Below, in pieces: positions 7,558 to 15,849 of a stretch of DNA of 64,000 nt; within the stretch, counting starts at the first letter, position 1, and the number at the start of each line of letters is the position of its first letter. A model generated the notes under the pieces. That model was given only the letters and a program-made list of their open reading frames with translations. It was not told the DNA's origin and made no database searches. The stretch is from Pseudoglutamicibacter cumminsii (GTDB lineage: Bacteria; Actinomycetota; Actinomycetes; Actinomycetales; Micrococcaceae), in the NCBI RefSeq assembly GCF_016907775.1, contig NZ_JAFBCO010000001.1, positions 496,001-560,000 of the forward strand. The letters are read 5' to 3'. Made by a program: the position numbers and the translations under genes.

Positions 7558-8799
7558 ATGCTTTCTGATCCGGTGTCTGCATTGTCTGACAACGCGGGGT
7601 ACGCGTTCGCTGATGCTGTTGCGGACGTGCGCACCCGGCTTACTGCCGCGCTAGAGGGCACGGGCCCTGCGGTTGAGATCGTCGAGGCACCCGCTGGCTC
7701 CGCTGACACACGCACGGAAGCGGGCATCCCGTTCGTGGTCGAGCATCCGGACGATGCGCCGGAGGGTACGGCAGCGGTGATTCGCACATCGGGGTCTACT
7801 GGGATGCCTAAGCGGACCGCTTTACCGGCTGATGCCCTTAAGGCTTCCGCGGCCGCAACCACTCAGCGGATCGGTACCGGCCATTGGTTGCTTGCGTTGC
7901 CTCTGCATTATGTTGCCGGCCTGGCCGTGGTTTCGCGGGCGGTGCTCGCGGGTAGCTCGCTGGTGACGATGGATCTGCGCTCGCGTTTCACGGCGGGAGC
8001 CTTTGCGGCGGCGACTGACAAACTCGCCACCAGCGCAGGCCACGGCACCGATTCGCCGCCAAGGCTGCTGACGTCCCTGGTTCCAACCCAGCTGACCCGC
8101 CTGTTGGAATCACCCCAGGGCGTTGAGGCGCTCAAACGTTACGCCGCGGTTCTGGTGGGCGGCAGCGCTACCCCACCGGCAACGCTCGAACGTGCCCGCG
8201 AGCTCTGCATCCCCATCGTGCTGACATACGGTTCGGCGGAGACCTGCGGGGGTTGCGTGTATGACGGCGAGCCGCTGCCGGGTGTTTCGATCTCGATCGA
8301 TTCCGATGGCCGGGTCAGCTTGGGCGGCCCCCAGGTCGCTTCCGGCTACATCGGCGATCCCGAGCGTACCGAGCAGCATTTCGTGACGCACTTCCCCGAC
8401 CCGCGCATGAATCACGCGCATCCGACCCGCTGGTACGTCACGGACGACCTCGGCACGCTCCTACCCAACGGTGTGCTTCGGATCCGCGGCCGCATCGATG
8501 ACGTCATCAACACCGGCGGCGTCAAGGTGTCCGCGGCCCGCATCCTGGCGACCATAGAGACGATGCCGACGGTCCGCGAAGCCGTCGTGGTTCCGGTCCC
8601 CCACCCCGAGTGGGGACAGACCGTCGGTCTCATCTATGCCGGGGACGCAACCGAGGCCGACATCGCCGCCGAGGTCAAGGCGAACGTTTCAGCGGCCGCC
8701 GTTCCCCGCGTCGTGATCCGGGCTGGCGCGATCCCGCGGCTCAGCAACCACAAACCTGACCGGCAGACCGCGGTTGCTCGCTTGAGCACGCTAATCTAA
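7558..8799 (+). CDS. menE: o-succinylbenzoate--CoA ligase MenE
   Basis: This 413-aa acyl-adenylate-forming enzyme activates o-succinylbenzoate with ATP and CoA, directly before MenB in the pathway. The AMP-binding P-loop TSGSTGMPK is near residues 78-86. The second motif TYGSAETCGG is near 225, and GGVKVSAARI begins the mobile C-terminal subdomain. The protein is shorter than most MenE proteins, as usual in actinobacteria. The exact start is uncertain: ATG 7558 is used, while GTG 7543 in the same frame is closer to the menB stop. No clear Shine-Dalgarno precedes either one. Confidence 0.9.
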   Translation: MLSDPVSALSDNAGYAFADAVADVRTRLTAALEGTGPAVEIVEAPAGSADTRTEAGIPFVVEHPDDAPEGTAAVIRTSGSTGMPKRTALPADALKASAAATTQRIGTGHWLLALPLHYVAGLAVVSRAVLAGSSLVTMDLRSRFTAGAFAAATDKLATSAGHGTDSPPRLLTSLVPTQLTRLLESPQGVEALKRYAAVLVGGSATPPATLERARELCIPIVLTYGSAETCGGCVYDGEPLPGVSISIDSDGRVSLGGPQVASGYIGDPERTEQHFVTHFPDPRMNHAHPTRWYVTDDLGTLLPNGVLRIRGRIDDVINTGGVKVSAARILATIETMPTVREAVVVPVPHPEWGQTVGLIYAGDATEADIAAEVKANVSAAAVPRVVIRAGAIPRLSNHKPDRQTAVARLSTLI

Positions 8800-8850
8800 C
8801 TAGCGGGTTCATTTACCCGTAACGTCTTTTTAGAAAGGACCTCGTTCTTC

Positions 8851-9744
8851 GTGGCCACTGCCTCACAATGGATTTCTGGCGCTCGCCTGCGCACGCTCCC
8901 GATGGCCGTTTCGCCCGTGGTGGTGGGTGTTGCGGCGGGTTTCGCGGCTTCGGGTTCGGTCAAGTGGATTCCGGCCTTGCTTGCTCTGGTGGTTTCGCTG
9001 TTGCTGCAGATCGGGGTCAACTACGCGAACGACTATTCCGATGGCGTGCGCGGCACCGATGACAACCGTGTGGGTCCGTTCCGGCTCACTGGCTCCGCGG
9101 CGGCGAGCCCGCGGGCGGTCAAGTATGCCTCGTTCTTGTGCTTTGGCCTGGCGGCGGCGGCTGGCCTGGGTCTTGTGTGGATGACGCAGACGTGGGTCTT
9201 GCTGATTGTGGGTGCGCTCGCGATCGCTGCGGCGTGGGGTTACACGGGCGGTAAGAACCCGTACGGTTACCTCGGTTTGGGCGAGCTGTTCGTGTTTATT
9301 TTCTTTGGCCTTGTTGCCACGGTCGGCACGACCTACACCCAGTTGGGGCATTCGTCGGGGCATTCGTGGCTCGGTGCGATCTCTATTGGTTTGATCGCTA
9401 CTGCCTTGTTGATGGTCAACAATATTCGTGACCTGCCAACCGACCGTGCTGCGGGCAAACGCACGCTCGCTGTGCGTGTTGGGGACCGCCCTGCGCGACT
9501 GATCTATGTTCTGATGATCGTGGTTGCGATCTTGGGGCCGGTGAGCCTCGGGTTTGTCACGAACACGTGGCTTTTCGTGGTGTTGTTGACGTTCGTGGTT
9601 GCGTTCAAACCGTGCGCCGCGGTGTTGACGGCGCAGGACCGCCGCGACCTCATCCCGGCGCTCGCGACCACAAGCCTTATTCAGGTGGTTTTCGCTGTAC
9701 TGTTCTCGTTCGCGGTCGTGATCAATAAGCTTCTGCTGGCCTAG
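8851..9744 (+). CDS. menA: 1,4-dihydroxy-2-naphthoate polyprenyltransferase MenA
   Basis: This 297-aa UbiA-superfamily membrane enzyme attaches the polyprenyl chain to 1,4-dihydroxy-2-naphthoate, giving demethylmenaquinone. The two aspartate-rich prenyl-diphosphate/Mg sites are visible: NYANDYSDGVRGTDD from about residue 57 and NNIRDLPTDRAAGKRTL from about 189. Eight or nine hydrophobic helices surround them. The GTG start is preceded by GAAAGGA about 12 nt upstream. It is the last gene of the men group and ends in a strong terminator shared with the convergent DUF4229 gene. Confidence 0.95.
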   Translation: MATASQWISGARLRTLPMAVSPVVVGVAAGFAASGSVKWIPALLALVVSLLLQIGVNYANDYSDGVRGTDDNRVGPFRLTGSAAASPRAVKYASFLCFGLAAAAGLGLVWMTQTWVLLIVGALAIAAAWGYTGGKNPYGYLGLGELFVFIFFGLVATVGTTYTQLGHSSGHSWLGAISIGLIATALLMVNNIRDLPTDRAAGKRTLAVRVGDRPARLIYVLMIVVAILGPVSLGFVTNTWLFVVLLTFVVAFKPCAAVLTAQDRRDLIPALATTSLIQVVFAVLFSFAVVINKLLLA

Positions 9745-9759
9745 CGGTCCTCATAAGAG

Positions 9760-9798
9760 CGGCCGCCGCATCAACCGGGTTGGTTGAAGCGGCGGCCG
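9760..9798. terminator. Bidirectional terminator between menA and the DUF4229 gene
   Basis: A long GC-rich stem (CGGCCGCCGC paired with its complement, then CAACC/GGTTG) with a short loop lies between two convergent genes. Confidence 0.75.
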
Positions 9799-9821
9799 TA
9801 TCCGTTTAAGTGTGTACCGTT

Positions 9822-10175
9822 CTAGCGGTCTGCGAGGTCGGTGCTGTCAGCCTTGCCGTGACGGCCTGCTCCCTCTTGCGCGTCGAGGTAGGCGTCCTCG
9901 ACGTCTTCGTCGCTCGGAGCTTCCGCTTTAGGGGCCTTCATGGCTTCGGTTTCGTTTTTGCGGCGGCTGAGTGCGCGGCGGAACTGCTGGCTGGCCTCAG
10001 CCTGCGCTTTGTTCATGAACAGGAACGTGACCGCGAACGAAACAACCGCGCCCACAATCACCGAGGCGATAGCGCCGCCGACTGGCCAACGGTTGAATGC
10101 GAAAAAGTAGTACACGAGCATGGCGACGCCGATCAGAATCACGCCGCGGATCAAACCCATCCAAAAAACCTTCAC
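9822..10175 (-). CDS. DUF4229 small membrane protein
   Basis: This 117-aa protein has two transmembrane helices (about residues 8-25 and 33-53) and then a charged cytoplasmic tail rich in Lys, Glu and Asp. Proteins of this kind accompany menA and the cytochrome c maturation genes in Micrococcaceae; their function is unknown. The GTG at 10175 is chosen because TAGACT ends 6 nt before it, giving a leaderless start. It is transcribed divergently from the PLDc_N gene 61 bp away. Nothing in the sequence suggests an enzyme. Confidence 0.75.
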   Translation of the reverse strand: MKVFWMGLIRGVILIGVAMLVYYFFAFNRWPVGGAIASVIVGAVVSFAVTFLFMNKAQAEASQQFRRALSRRKNETEAMKAPKAEAPSDEDVEDAYLDAQEGAGRHGKADSTDLADR

Positions 10176-10181
10176 CGCACC

Positions 10182-10187
10182 AGTCTA
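10182..10187 (-). promoter_or_regulatory. -10 hexamer TAGACT (leaderless start of DUF4229 gene)
   Basis: TAGACT on the minus strand is followed by 6 nt and then the GTG start at 10175. Confidence 0.6.
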
Positions 10188-10223
10188 ACGGTGACCTGCG
10201 GAGGTGCCGTGCTGGCCGCAAAC

Positions 10224-10229
10224 TAGAAT
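10224..10229 (+). promoter_or_regulatory. -10 hexamer TAGAAT (leaderless start of PLDc_N gene)
   Basis: TAGAAT ends 7 nt before ATG 10237. The alternative in-frame ATG at 10228 overlaps this hexamer and is therefore unlikely to be used. Confidence 0.6.
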
Positions 10230-10236
10230 GGACCGT

Positions 10237-10710
10237 ATGCGTTGGCTCGTATTCATCGTTCCACTGGTTCTTGTTTTTATCCTGTACGCGTTGTTCAACG
10301 CGATCGGGACGTCTCAGCATCGCGTGCGTTCGCTCCCGAAGGGTGTGTGGATCGCCGCGATCATCGTGTTGCCGGTGGTTGGCGCGGTGCTGTGGTTGAC
10401 CCTGGGTTCGGATAAGACTGCCCCGGCTGCCGCTCCCCGCGGCAAGGGCCCAGATGACGATGCGGCTTTCCTTGAACGCTTGAACCTTGAGCGGGACCGG
10501 AAGAAGATGCAGCAGGACGCGTTGCGCCGCGAAAAGGAGCTTGAGGCGCGGGAAGCCGCGTTGCGTGAACGTGAGCAGGCTGCTGAGCGTGACCGCCAGC
10601 GCGGCAACACCGGAGTTGGTAACCCTGACCGTGACATGTCAGGCCCTGGTCAGCGCGACAACGGCCTGCCAGGCGACGTTGAGGATTCCGATGGCGGTGA
10701 ACGGCCATGA
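10237..10710 (+). CDS. PLDc_N-domain membrane protein with coiled-coil tail
   Basis: This 157-aa protein has two N-terminal transmembrane helices (about residues 3-20 and 31-52) separated by the conserved PKGVWIAAIIVLPVVG type of segment of the PLDc_N family, which is also found at the N-terminus of cardiolipin synthases. A long charged heptad region (residues about 80-130, rich in Arg, Glu and Lys) is predicted coiled coil. It ends in a Gly/Asp-rich tail. It has no catalytic HKD motif, so it is not itself a phospholipase. It overlaps the next small membrane protein gene by 4 nt (ATGA). Confidence 0.75.
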   Translation: MRWLVFIVPLVLVFILYALFNAIGTSQHRVRSLPKGVWIAAIIVLPVVGAVLWLTLGSDKTAPAAAPRGKGPDDDAAFLERLNLERDRKKMQQDALRREKELEAREAALREREQAAERDRQRGNTGVGNPDRDMSGPGQRDNGLPGDVEDSDGGERP

Positions 10711-11006
10711 TCGCGCCTACTGTGTTGTTCCCCTCTGTGTCGATGCCGTTCAACCCCACTCATTACGATGGTCCGGTCACCGATAGCCAGCCAACGTGGC
10801 TTCCGGTGATCCTGGGAACGGTGGGCGTTCTGGTTTTGATCGCGATTTTCGCGACGTTCATTGTGTGGCTCATGCGCGGTGACCGCCGCGATAAGGAAGC
10901 CGGGATGCACCTCGAGGAATCCCCGTTTTTCGAGACACGAGAGAATCCATACGAGGAACAGTTCCGCCGCAAAAACCAGAGCGACGAGAGCAAGCCAACC
11001 GATTAA
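10707..11006 (+). CDS. Small single-pass membrane protein, unknown function
   Basis: This 99-aa protein has one transmembrane helix (VILGTVGVLVLIAIFATFIV) and then a charged cytoplasmic tail. I do not recognise a named family. The ATG overlaps the preceding stop (ATGA), which indicates translational coupling. An ATG at 10743 (MPFNPTHYDG) in the same frame is an equally plausible start and would give 87 aa. Its position between menaquinone and cytochrome c maturation genes suggests an envelope role, which is only inference. Confidence 0.6.
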   Translation: MIAPTVLFPSVSMPFNPTHYDGPVTDSQPTWLPVILGTVGVLVLIAIFATFIVWLMRGDRRDKEAGMHLEESPFFETRENPYEEQFRRKNQSDESKPTD

Positions 11007-11061
11007 GCATCTTGTGGCCCCACTCACCTCATGCTTTAATGCGTTTACCTTTAAGACGCTT

Positions 11062-11102
11062 CCGTTTCAGCGGAGCGCCGTTTCAGCGGAGCGCCGTTTC
11101 CG
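11062..11102. repeat. 16-bp tandem repeat, about 2.4 copies
   Basis: The unit CCGTTTCAGCGGAGCG occurs exactly twice (11062-11077 and 11078-11093), followed by a partial third copy, immediately upstream of the 11127 gene. Confidence 0.8.
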
Positions 11103-11126
11103 TTAATAGATGATCTGGAATGGTAA

Positions 11127-11489
11127 ATGAACCCTAAATCGATCTGCGCGCTTCTTTTCGCGCCGGCTGTGTATCACGTGTTCTTGCTGGTTCTCATCGT
11201 GAGTTCGGCGCTTCCGCCGCGCGGCCTGGTGCTCACCGTGTGGGGCGTCTCGCTGGTTATCCCTTTGATTGCGGCAGCGCTCATGGCCCGCGATAAGACC
11301 ACCTACGCCCCTGGCCTCGTGGCTAGCGTGGCAGTCTTGGCAGTTCTGCGGTGCGCACTGTTCGCCGCCGAGCAGTTCCTCTACGACGCCTACTTCGTTA
11401 CCCCTGTGGACCTCGTTCTCGCGGTAGCGCTAGCCGTCATCGGCATCGTGATAGTGCGCAAGCGCGGTTCCATCCCCCACGCCGCATAA
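11127..11489 (+). CDS. Four-helix integral membrane protein, unknown function
   Basis: This 120-aa protein consists almost entirely of four hydrophobic helices with very short loops and ends in a basic tail (VRKRGSIPHAA). I do not recognise a family. There is no convincing Shine-Dalgarno before ATG 11127, and an AT-rich stretch precedes it. The last bases including the stop codon are repeated 16 bp downstream (GCCGCATAAACA at 11481 and 11497). It is followed by a bidirectional terminator. Confidence 0.6.
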   Translation: MNPKSICALLFAPAVYHVFLLVLIVSSALPPRGLVLTVWGVSLVIPLIAAALMARDKTTYAPGLVASVAVLAVLRCALFAAEQFLYDAYFVTPVDLVLAVALAVIGIVIVRKRGSIPHAA

Positions 11490-11520
11490 ACACAGCGCCG
11501 CATAAACAGCTGCAGTTAAA

Positions 11521-11565
11521 ACGTGGGTGGCCGGGACTCCGACAAGGAGTCCCGGCCGTCCACGT
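11521..11565. terminator. Bidirectional terminator between the 11127 gene and ccsB
   Basis: A perfect 12-bp stem (GGCCGGGACTCC and its complement) has a 5-nt loop. It extends outward by ACGTGG/CCACGT through two wobble pairs. It lies between convergent genes. Confidence 0.8.
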
Positions 11566-11599
11566 TAACGGCCACACCAGAGGCCGCGCCCGTCAGCCG

Positions 11600-12745
11600 C
11601 TAGATGCCTGCGTATGAGTGCAGGCCCGCGAACACGGTGTTGACGACGGTGAAGTTGAAGATGATGCAGCCGTAACCGATGATGCTCAGCCATGCGGAGC
11701 GGTCGCCGGTCCAGCCGCGGGTTGCCCTAGCGTGCAAGTAGCCTGCGTAGACAACCCAGATGATGAAGGTCCAGACTTCCTTGGTGTCCCAGCCCCACGG
11801 GCGACCCCATGCTTCGTTCGCCCACACGGCACCCAAGATCAGCGTCAGCGTCCAGGCGACGAATGCGACCGCGTTGATGCGGTAAGCGACGTTCTCAAGC
11901 GTCACCGCGGACGGCACCAAACGCAGCCACGGCAGTTTGTCCTCGCGGCCAGCCAGTAGCGCGGCCTGGCGGCGTGACTGAATGAGTTGCAGGACAGCCA
12001 TCGCGAACGTCAACGTGAACAGCGCGCAAGCCAATACCGCGATCGAAACGTGAATGATCAACCACGGCGACTGCAGCGCCGGCTGCAAGTGCTGAACGGG
12101 AGTTGGGAACGCCATGGTGGCCGAGCACATCATCGCTACGACCAAGCCAGAGACGAACACACCCATGAAACGGATGTCCTTGATCATGAGCGCGACCAAG
12201 TACACCGCAACAACCACGAGCGCGCCCGTGGTCATGAACTCGTACATGTTGCCCCACGGAACGCGCTGCGCGGCGATCGAACGGGTCACCACGGCAGCGG
12301 CGTGGATCGCGAAGGACAACCACATTAAAGCGATCGCAACCCGAGCCAAGCGGCGCGTCGGTGCCTTTTCGTCGTAGTCCATGTCGTCATCGACCAGCTG
12401 ACCATCCACCGTCGCGTTCCGGTGACGCACCCGCTCAGTGTCCCGCTCCGTGTCCGGCTCATCGCGGTCAGCAAGCGCAACCGAACCCGGAGTGACATTG
12501 CCGGCAGTGCCCTTACCGGCCGCAGCGGCAGCCAGCGCACGCTTCTCTTCCTTCACAAGCGACTTCTCGATGTCGCGAATCGTCTGAGAAGAACGCACCA
12601 AGTCGTATGCGAACACCACGAACGTCACCGAATACGCCATCGCCGCCAAAAGCATCAGCAGCTCGGAGGTCGAACCCAAGGAAAGGTTCAAGTCCCCCTT
12701 AGGGGTGTATGCGGGGAGATAAGAAAACACAGTCGTCACAGTCAT
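11600..12745 (-). CDS. ccsB: System II cytochrome c biogenesis protein CcsB (haem-handling subunit)
   Basis: This 381-aa membrane protein works with ResB to move haem to the outside of the membrane and ligate it to apocytochromes c. The tryptophan-rich WWD motif WGRPWGWD lies at residues 313-320, followed by TKEVWTFIIW. It is flanked by eight or so transmembrane helices, with conserved His in HARATRGW. An acidic, low-complexity cytoplasmic loop (about residues 60-130) is a family-variable insert. It follows resB by 24 nt in the order tlpA, ccdA, resB, ccsB, the classic actinobacterial arrangement. Confidence 0.93.
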   Translation of the reverse strand: MTVTTVFSYLPAYTPKGDLNLSLGSTSELLMLLAAMAYSVTFVVFAYDLVRSSQTIRDIEKSLVKEEKRALAAAAAGKGTAGNVTPGSVALADRDEPDTERDTERVRHRNATVDGQLVDDDMDYDEKAPTRRLARVAIALMWLSFAIHAAAVVTRSIAAQRVPWGNMYEFMTTGALVVVAVYLVALMIKDIRFMGVFVSGLVVAMMCSATMAFPTPVQHLQPALQSPWLIIHVSIAVLACALFTLTFAMAVLQLIQSRRQAALLAGREDKLPWLRLVPSAVTLENVAYRINAVAFVAWTLTLILGAVWANEAWGRPWGWDTKEVWTFIIWVVYAGYLHARATRGWTGDRSAWLSIIGYGCIIFNFTVVNTVFAGLHSYAGI

Positions 12746-12769
12746 CCGTTCTCTCGGTGATCAGCACCA

Positions 12770-14386
12770 TCACTCAGCCACTGCATAGCGGCCGGAAACT
12801 TTTGTCACCAGTGCTTCCGCCTCAGTCTGCAAACGCGGGTCCTCACCGCGGGCAAGAAGTGCATATTCAATTCTACGCTTGCCGTCTTCAGACGGCTCTG
12901 AAACCTTGAACCATACGCGGCGGCGCGGAATGAACAGCGACGCCAACAAACCAGCCACAGCGAGCATCGAGAACCCGAGCAGCCACGGCTTACCCGGGTC
13001 GTGGTGGATCTCGATGCCGATGAACCGCTTCAAGCCGTCAAAACGGATGGTCCCCTTACCTTCCGGCAACTCGTATTCGCGGTTCTGAGGGTTCAGACCC
13101 AGGACGATGCCGCCCGCATCGAGCTTGCGCGAGTTCAACTGCGTCATCTTGTCTGTCTTGAGCACGTACACGTTCTGCGGTGCACCCGTCTCAAGGCCGA
13201 GGTCGCCATAGTAGGAGTCCAGGTTCAGCGACGGCGCGAGCGCCTCTGGGTCACCCGAATACGAGACCCCGTCGTCACCTACAACCGTGGTCGGGAGGAA
13301 GAAACCCTGGAACCCAAGCTGGCTCGGCTTCGCGTCAGGGACCTTCAGAACCACTAGAGACATGTAGGACGGGTCCTGCGGCTGAGCGACAACCGGGCCG
13401 GAGAACGCAACGTTGCCTTCCCCATCCGTCACCGTGATCATCGGCGCGTAGCCGTTACCGAGCAAGTAAATGTCCGTGCCAGCAACACGCAACGGTTCAT
13501 TCACTTTGAGCTTTTCGTTCGTCCATTCGGCGTCCGGGCTGCGTCGTACCTCAAGGTTCGCTTCGTAGTCGATCGGCTGGCCGTACTTGCCGTCGGCACG
13601 CTCTTGGCGGTCAAACTGGATCTTGAAATCTTTAAGCTTCAGCTGAAACGGTTGCAGGTTCTCTGCCTTGAACCGCTGGCCTGGCGAGATCTGGTCGTAA
13701 GCGATGAGCGTGTTGGTGAACCCCTCACCTTGAACGATGATGCGCTGACCGTTGTACCCGAACAAGCCACCCAGCGCGACGGCGACCAACACGCCGATCA
13801 GAGAAACGTGAAACGTGAGGTTGCCCCATTCACGCAAGTAGCCACGTTCAGCGGCAACCGAGAGCTGCCCGTCGCGCTCCTCGATCGCGGTGCGGTAGCG
13901 GCGCTTGCGCAAGATGGTGCGCAGGCTCTGCGCGATCTCCTCGCTATCGCCTTGGTCCGCTTCGAGCTCGATCACGCCGTTGACCGGCATCCGGTTGAGC
14001 CGAGCCGGGGTTCGTGCCGGCGGGCGCACGGTTGCTCGCGCGTGCTGACGGGCACGCGGAATCACACACCCGATCAGCGAAACGAATAACAGCAGGTAGA
14101 TCGCCGAGAACCATACGGACGTGAACACATCGAACAGTTGCAGCTTGTCCAAGATCGGGCCAGCGACCTTGTGCTCTGCAATGTACTGAGCAACACCTTC
14201 CGGATCCTGATTGCGCTGCGGGAATAAGGAGCCCGGAACCGCAGCAACAGCGAGTAGCATCAGCAACACCATCGCGGTGCGCATGGTTGTCAGCTGGGTC
14301 CACGCCCACCGCAACATGCCTAGCGGGCCAAGAGCAGGCGCCAGCTGCTTCTGCTGCGCCTTCTTCACGGCGTCCTTCTTGGTCAC
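12770..14386 (-). CDS. resB: Cytochrome c biogenesis protein ResB
   Basis: This 538-aa protein is the partner of CcsB in the System II cytochrome c synthetase. Three N-terminal transmembrane helices (starting about residues 35, 90 and 190) precede a large extracytoplasmic domain. A fourth helix lies near residue 465 (PWLLGFSMLAVAGLLASLFI), followed by a cytoplasmic tail with the typical RRRVWFKV. The length fits the family. It overlaps ccdA by 4 nt, so translation is probably coupled. Confidence 0.93.
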   Translation of the reverse strand: MTKKDAVKKAQQKQLAPALGPLGMLRWAWTQLTTMRTAMVLLMLLAVAAVPGSLFPQRNQDPEGVAQYIAEHKVAGPILDKLQLFDVFTSVWFSAIYLLLFVSLIGCVIPRARQHARATVRPPARTPARLNRMPVNGVIELEADQGDSEEIAQSLRTILRKRRYRTAIEERDGQLSVAAERGYLREWGNLTFHVSLIGVLVAVALGGLFGYNGQRIIVQGEGFTNTLIAYDQISPGQRFKAENLQPFQLKLKDFKIQFDRQERADGKYGQPIDYEANLEVRRSPDAEWTNEKLKVNEPLRVAGTDIYLLGNGYAPMITVTDGEGNVAFSGPVVAQPQDPSYMSLVVLKVPDAKPSQLGFQGFFLPTTVVGDDGVSYSGDPEALAPSLNLDSYYGDLGLETGAPQNVYVLKTDKMTQLNSRKLDAGGIVLGLNPQNREYELPEGKGTIRFDGLKRFIGIEIHHDPGKPWLLGFSMLAVAGLLASLFIPRRRVWFKVSEPSEDGKRRIEYALLARGEDPRLQTEAEALVTKVSGRYAVAE

Positions 14387-15198
14387 AGCGGCAACCTCAC
14401 TTCGTTAGCGAACCAGTTCTGCAGCTCGGCAATCCAGGTGTTCCACAAGCCGGAAGCCATCACAATCCCCAAGAGAATCAGAATCACGCCGCCTGTGCGC
14501 ATCACGGCGAGCTGATGTTTACGGAAGAACGAAACCGCGCGCGTGACCTTGGATAGGCCCAGCGCGACCAGCAAGAACGGAATCCCTAGGCCCAGGCAGT
14601 ACACGAACGTAATCAGAGCGCCCCGAGGAACGTTCGCGTTCGGGCCAGTCGTCAGGGCGAGCGCCGCCGCCAGCGTTGGCCCCATGCACGGTGCCCAGCC
14701 GAGCGCGAATGTCATGCCCAGCAGCGGGGCACCCCACAGCCCGGCGGGCGGGCGTTTGCTGATCCGGCGTTCGCGCTGCATGAAGCCGAAACCGCCCATG
14801 AAAACCACACCGAGCAGTGCGACAACAACGCCGAGCGCCTGGGTGACCCACTGGCCTTCGTTGAGCATCCATATGTAGGCGCGTGTGAACACAACGCCGA
14901 TCAGCACGAAGACCACGGAGAAGCCCAAAACGAACAGACCGATGCCCGCGAACACGCGGCCGCGCTTATGCTGGTTGAGTTCCATGCCGGTCAGCCCGGT
15001 CACGTACCCCATGTAGCCAGGCAGAAGCGGCAGCACGCACGGGGACAAGAAGGAGATGAGCCCGGCGAGCGCCGCGATGGGCAACGCGACCAGCAGTGAG
15101 CCGTCAGCGATCGATGCGGCGGCCTGGTTACCTGCTGCGCCTGCCGCCGATGCAGTGGCCGCGGCCGCTGTTGCCGCCGCGAGTACGGTGCTGATCAT
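14383..15198 (-). CDS. ccdA: Thiol-disulfide transporter CcdA
   Basis: This 271-aa protein carries reducing equivalents across the membrane to keep apocytochrome c cysteines reduced. The two redox cysteines are Cys54 in SPCVLPLLPGYMGYVTG and Cys171 in GWAPCMGPTLAAAL, in symmetric positions of the inverted helix triplets. An alanine-rich N-terminal extension precedes the first helix. It overlaps both tlpA (upstream) and resB (downstream) by 4 nt. Confidence 0.94.
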   Translation of the reverse strand: MISTVLAAATAAAATASAAGAAGNQAAASIADGSLLVALPIAALAGLISFLSPCVLPLLPGYMGYVTGLTGMELNQHKRGRVFAGIGLFVLGFSVVFVLIGVVFTRAYIWMLNEGQWVTQALGVVVALLGVVFMGGFGFMQRERRISKRPPAGLWGAPLLGMTFALGWAPCMGPTLAAALALTTGPNANVPRGALITFVYCLGLGIPFLLVALGLSKVTRAVSFFRKHQLAVMRTGGVILILLGIVMASGLWNTWIAELQNWFANEVRLPL

Positions 15199-15845
15199 TT
15201 GGTGTCAGCGGGGGTCTCTTGCGCGGTTTTGATGAGAGCGCGCAGGGTGGACTCTTCAACAACGCCCAGTACGCGTGCGGATACTCGGCGGTTCGGGTCC
15301 AGCACGAGTGTTGTAGGCACGGCCTGTGGCGGGACGTATTGGGACAGCGCGAGCAGGACCCCACCTTCGAGGTCGCGGACGGATTCGTACGGGATCTTGA
15401 AGGTTTTATCGAAGGCTTCTGCTGCGGCTTTTTCATCGCGCACGTTGACGCCCAGGAACGTTACGCCTTTGTCTTTGAACTCGTCTGCGACTGCCTTGAG
15501 CGCTGGCGCTTCCACTCGGCACGGCGAGCACGCGGCGTACCAGAAGTTCAGGACCAGCACATCGCCCGCCGCGTAGCTTGCGGCGTCGATCTTGGTTCCG
15601 CTGAACGTTTCACCTGTGAATTCGACGGGTTCGCCGCGGTCTTCGGGGGCGTATTCGCTCACGGAGCCGTCGCCGGCTACGTAGCCTTTTCCGCTGCCCT
15701 CTTTATTTTGGTTGGCGAGGTTGCTGGATTCGGTGGAGCATGCGGCGAGCCCTGCGGCTGCTGTTGCGAGCATGAATCCGAGCACGGCGCGGCGTCCGTA
15801 GCGTGGGTTTGGGGTGATTGAGGCGTTCATTCCGGTGTGATCCAT
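15195..15845 (-). CDS. TlpA/ResA-like thioredoxin lipoprotein
   Basis: This 216-aa membrane-anchored thiol reductase should reduce apocytochrome c using electrons from CcdA. A lipoprotein signal ends in LAAC with the modified cysteine at residue 36. An RR pair (GRRAVLG) before the hydrophobic core hints at twin-arginine export. The thioredoxin-fold active site is Cys106-Ser-Pro-Cys109 in FWYAACSPCR, an unusual variant of the more common WCGPC. It is the second gene of the maturation operon, directly after a histidine phosphatase and overlapping ccdA. Confidence 0.9.
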   Translation of the reverse strand: MDHTGMNASITPNPRYGRRAVLGFMLATAAAGLAACSTESSNLANQNKEGSGKGYVAGDGSVSEYAPEDRGEPVEFTGETFSGTKIDAASYAAGDVLVLNFWYAACSPCRVEAPALKAVADEFKDKGVTFLGVNVRDEKAAAEAFDKTFKIPYESVRDLEGGVLLALSQYVPPQAVPTTLVLDPNRRVSARVLGVVEESTLRALIKTAQETPADTK

Positions 15846-15849
15846 GTAC

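Noticed and set aside
11012-11027. GTGG-CCCCAC-TCAC as a Crp site
   Set aside because: One half-site is wrong and the centre is GC-rich; a chance match is likely.
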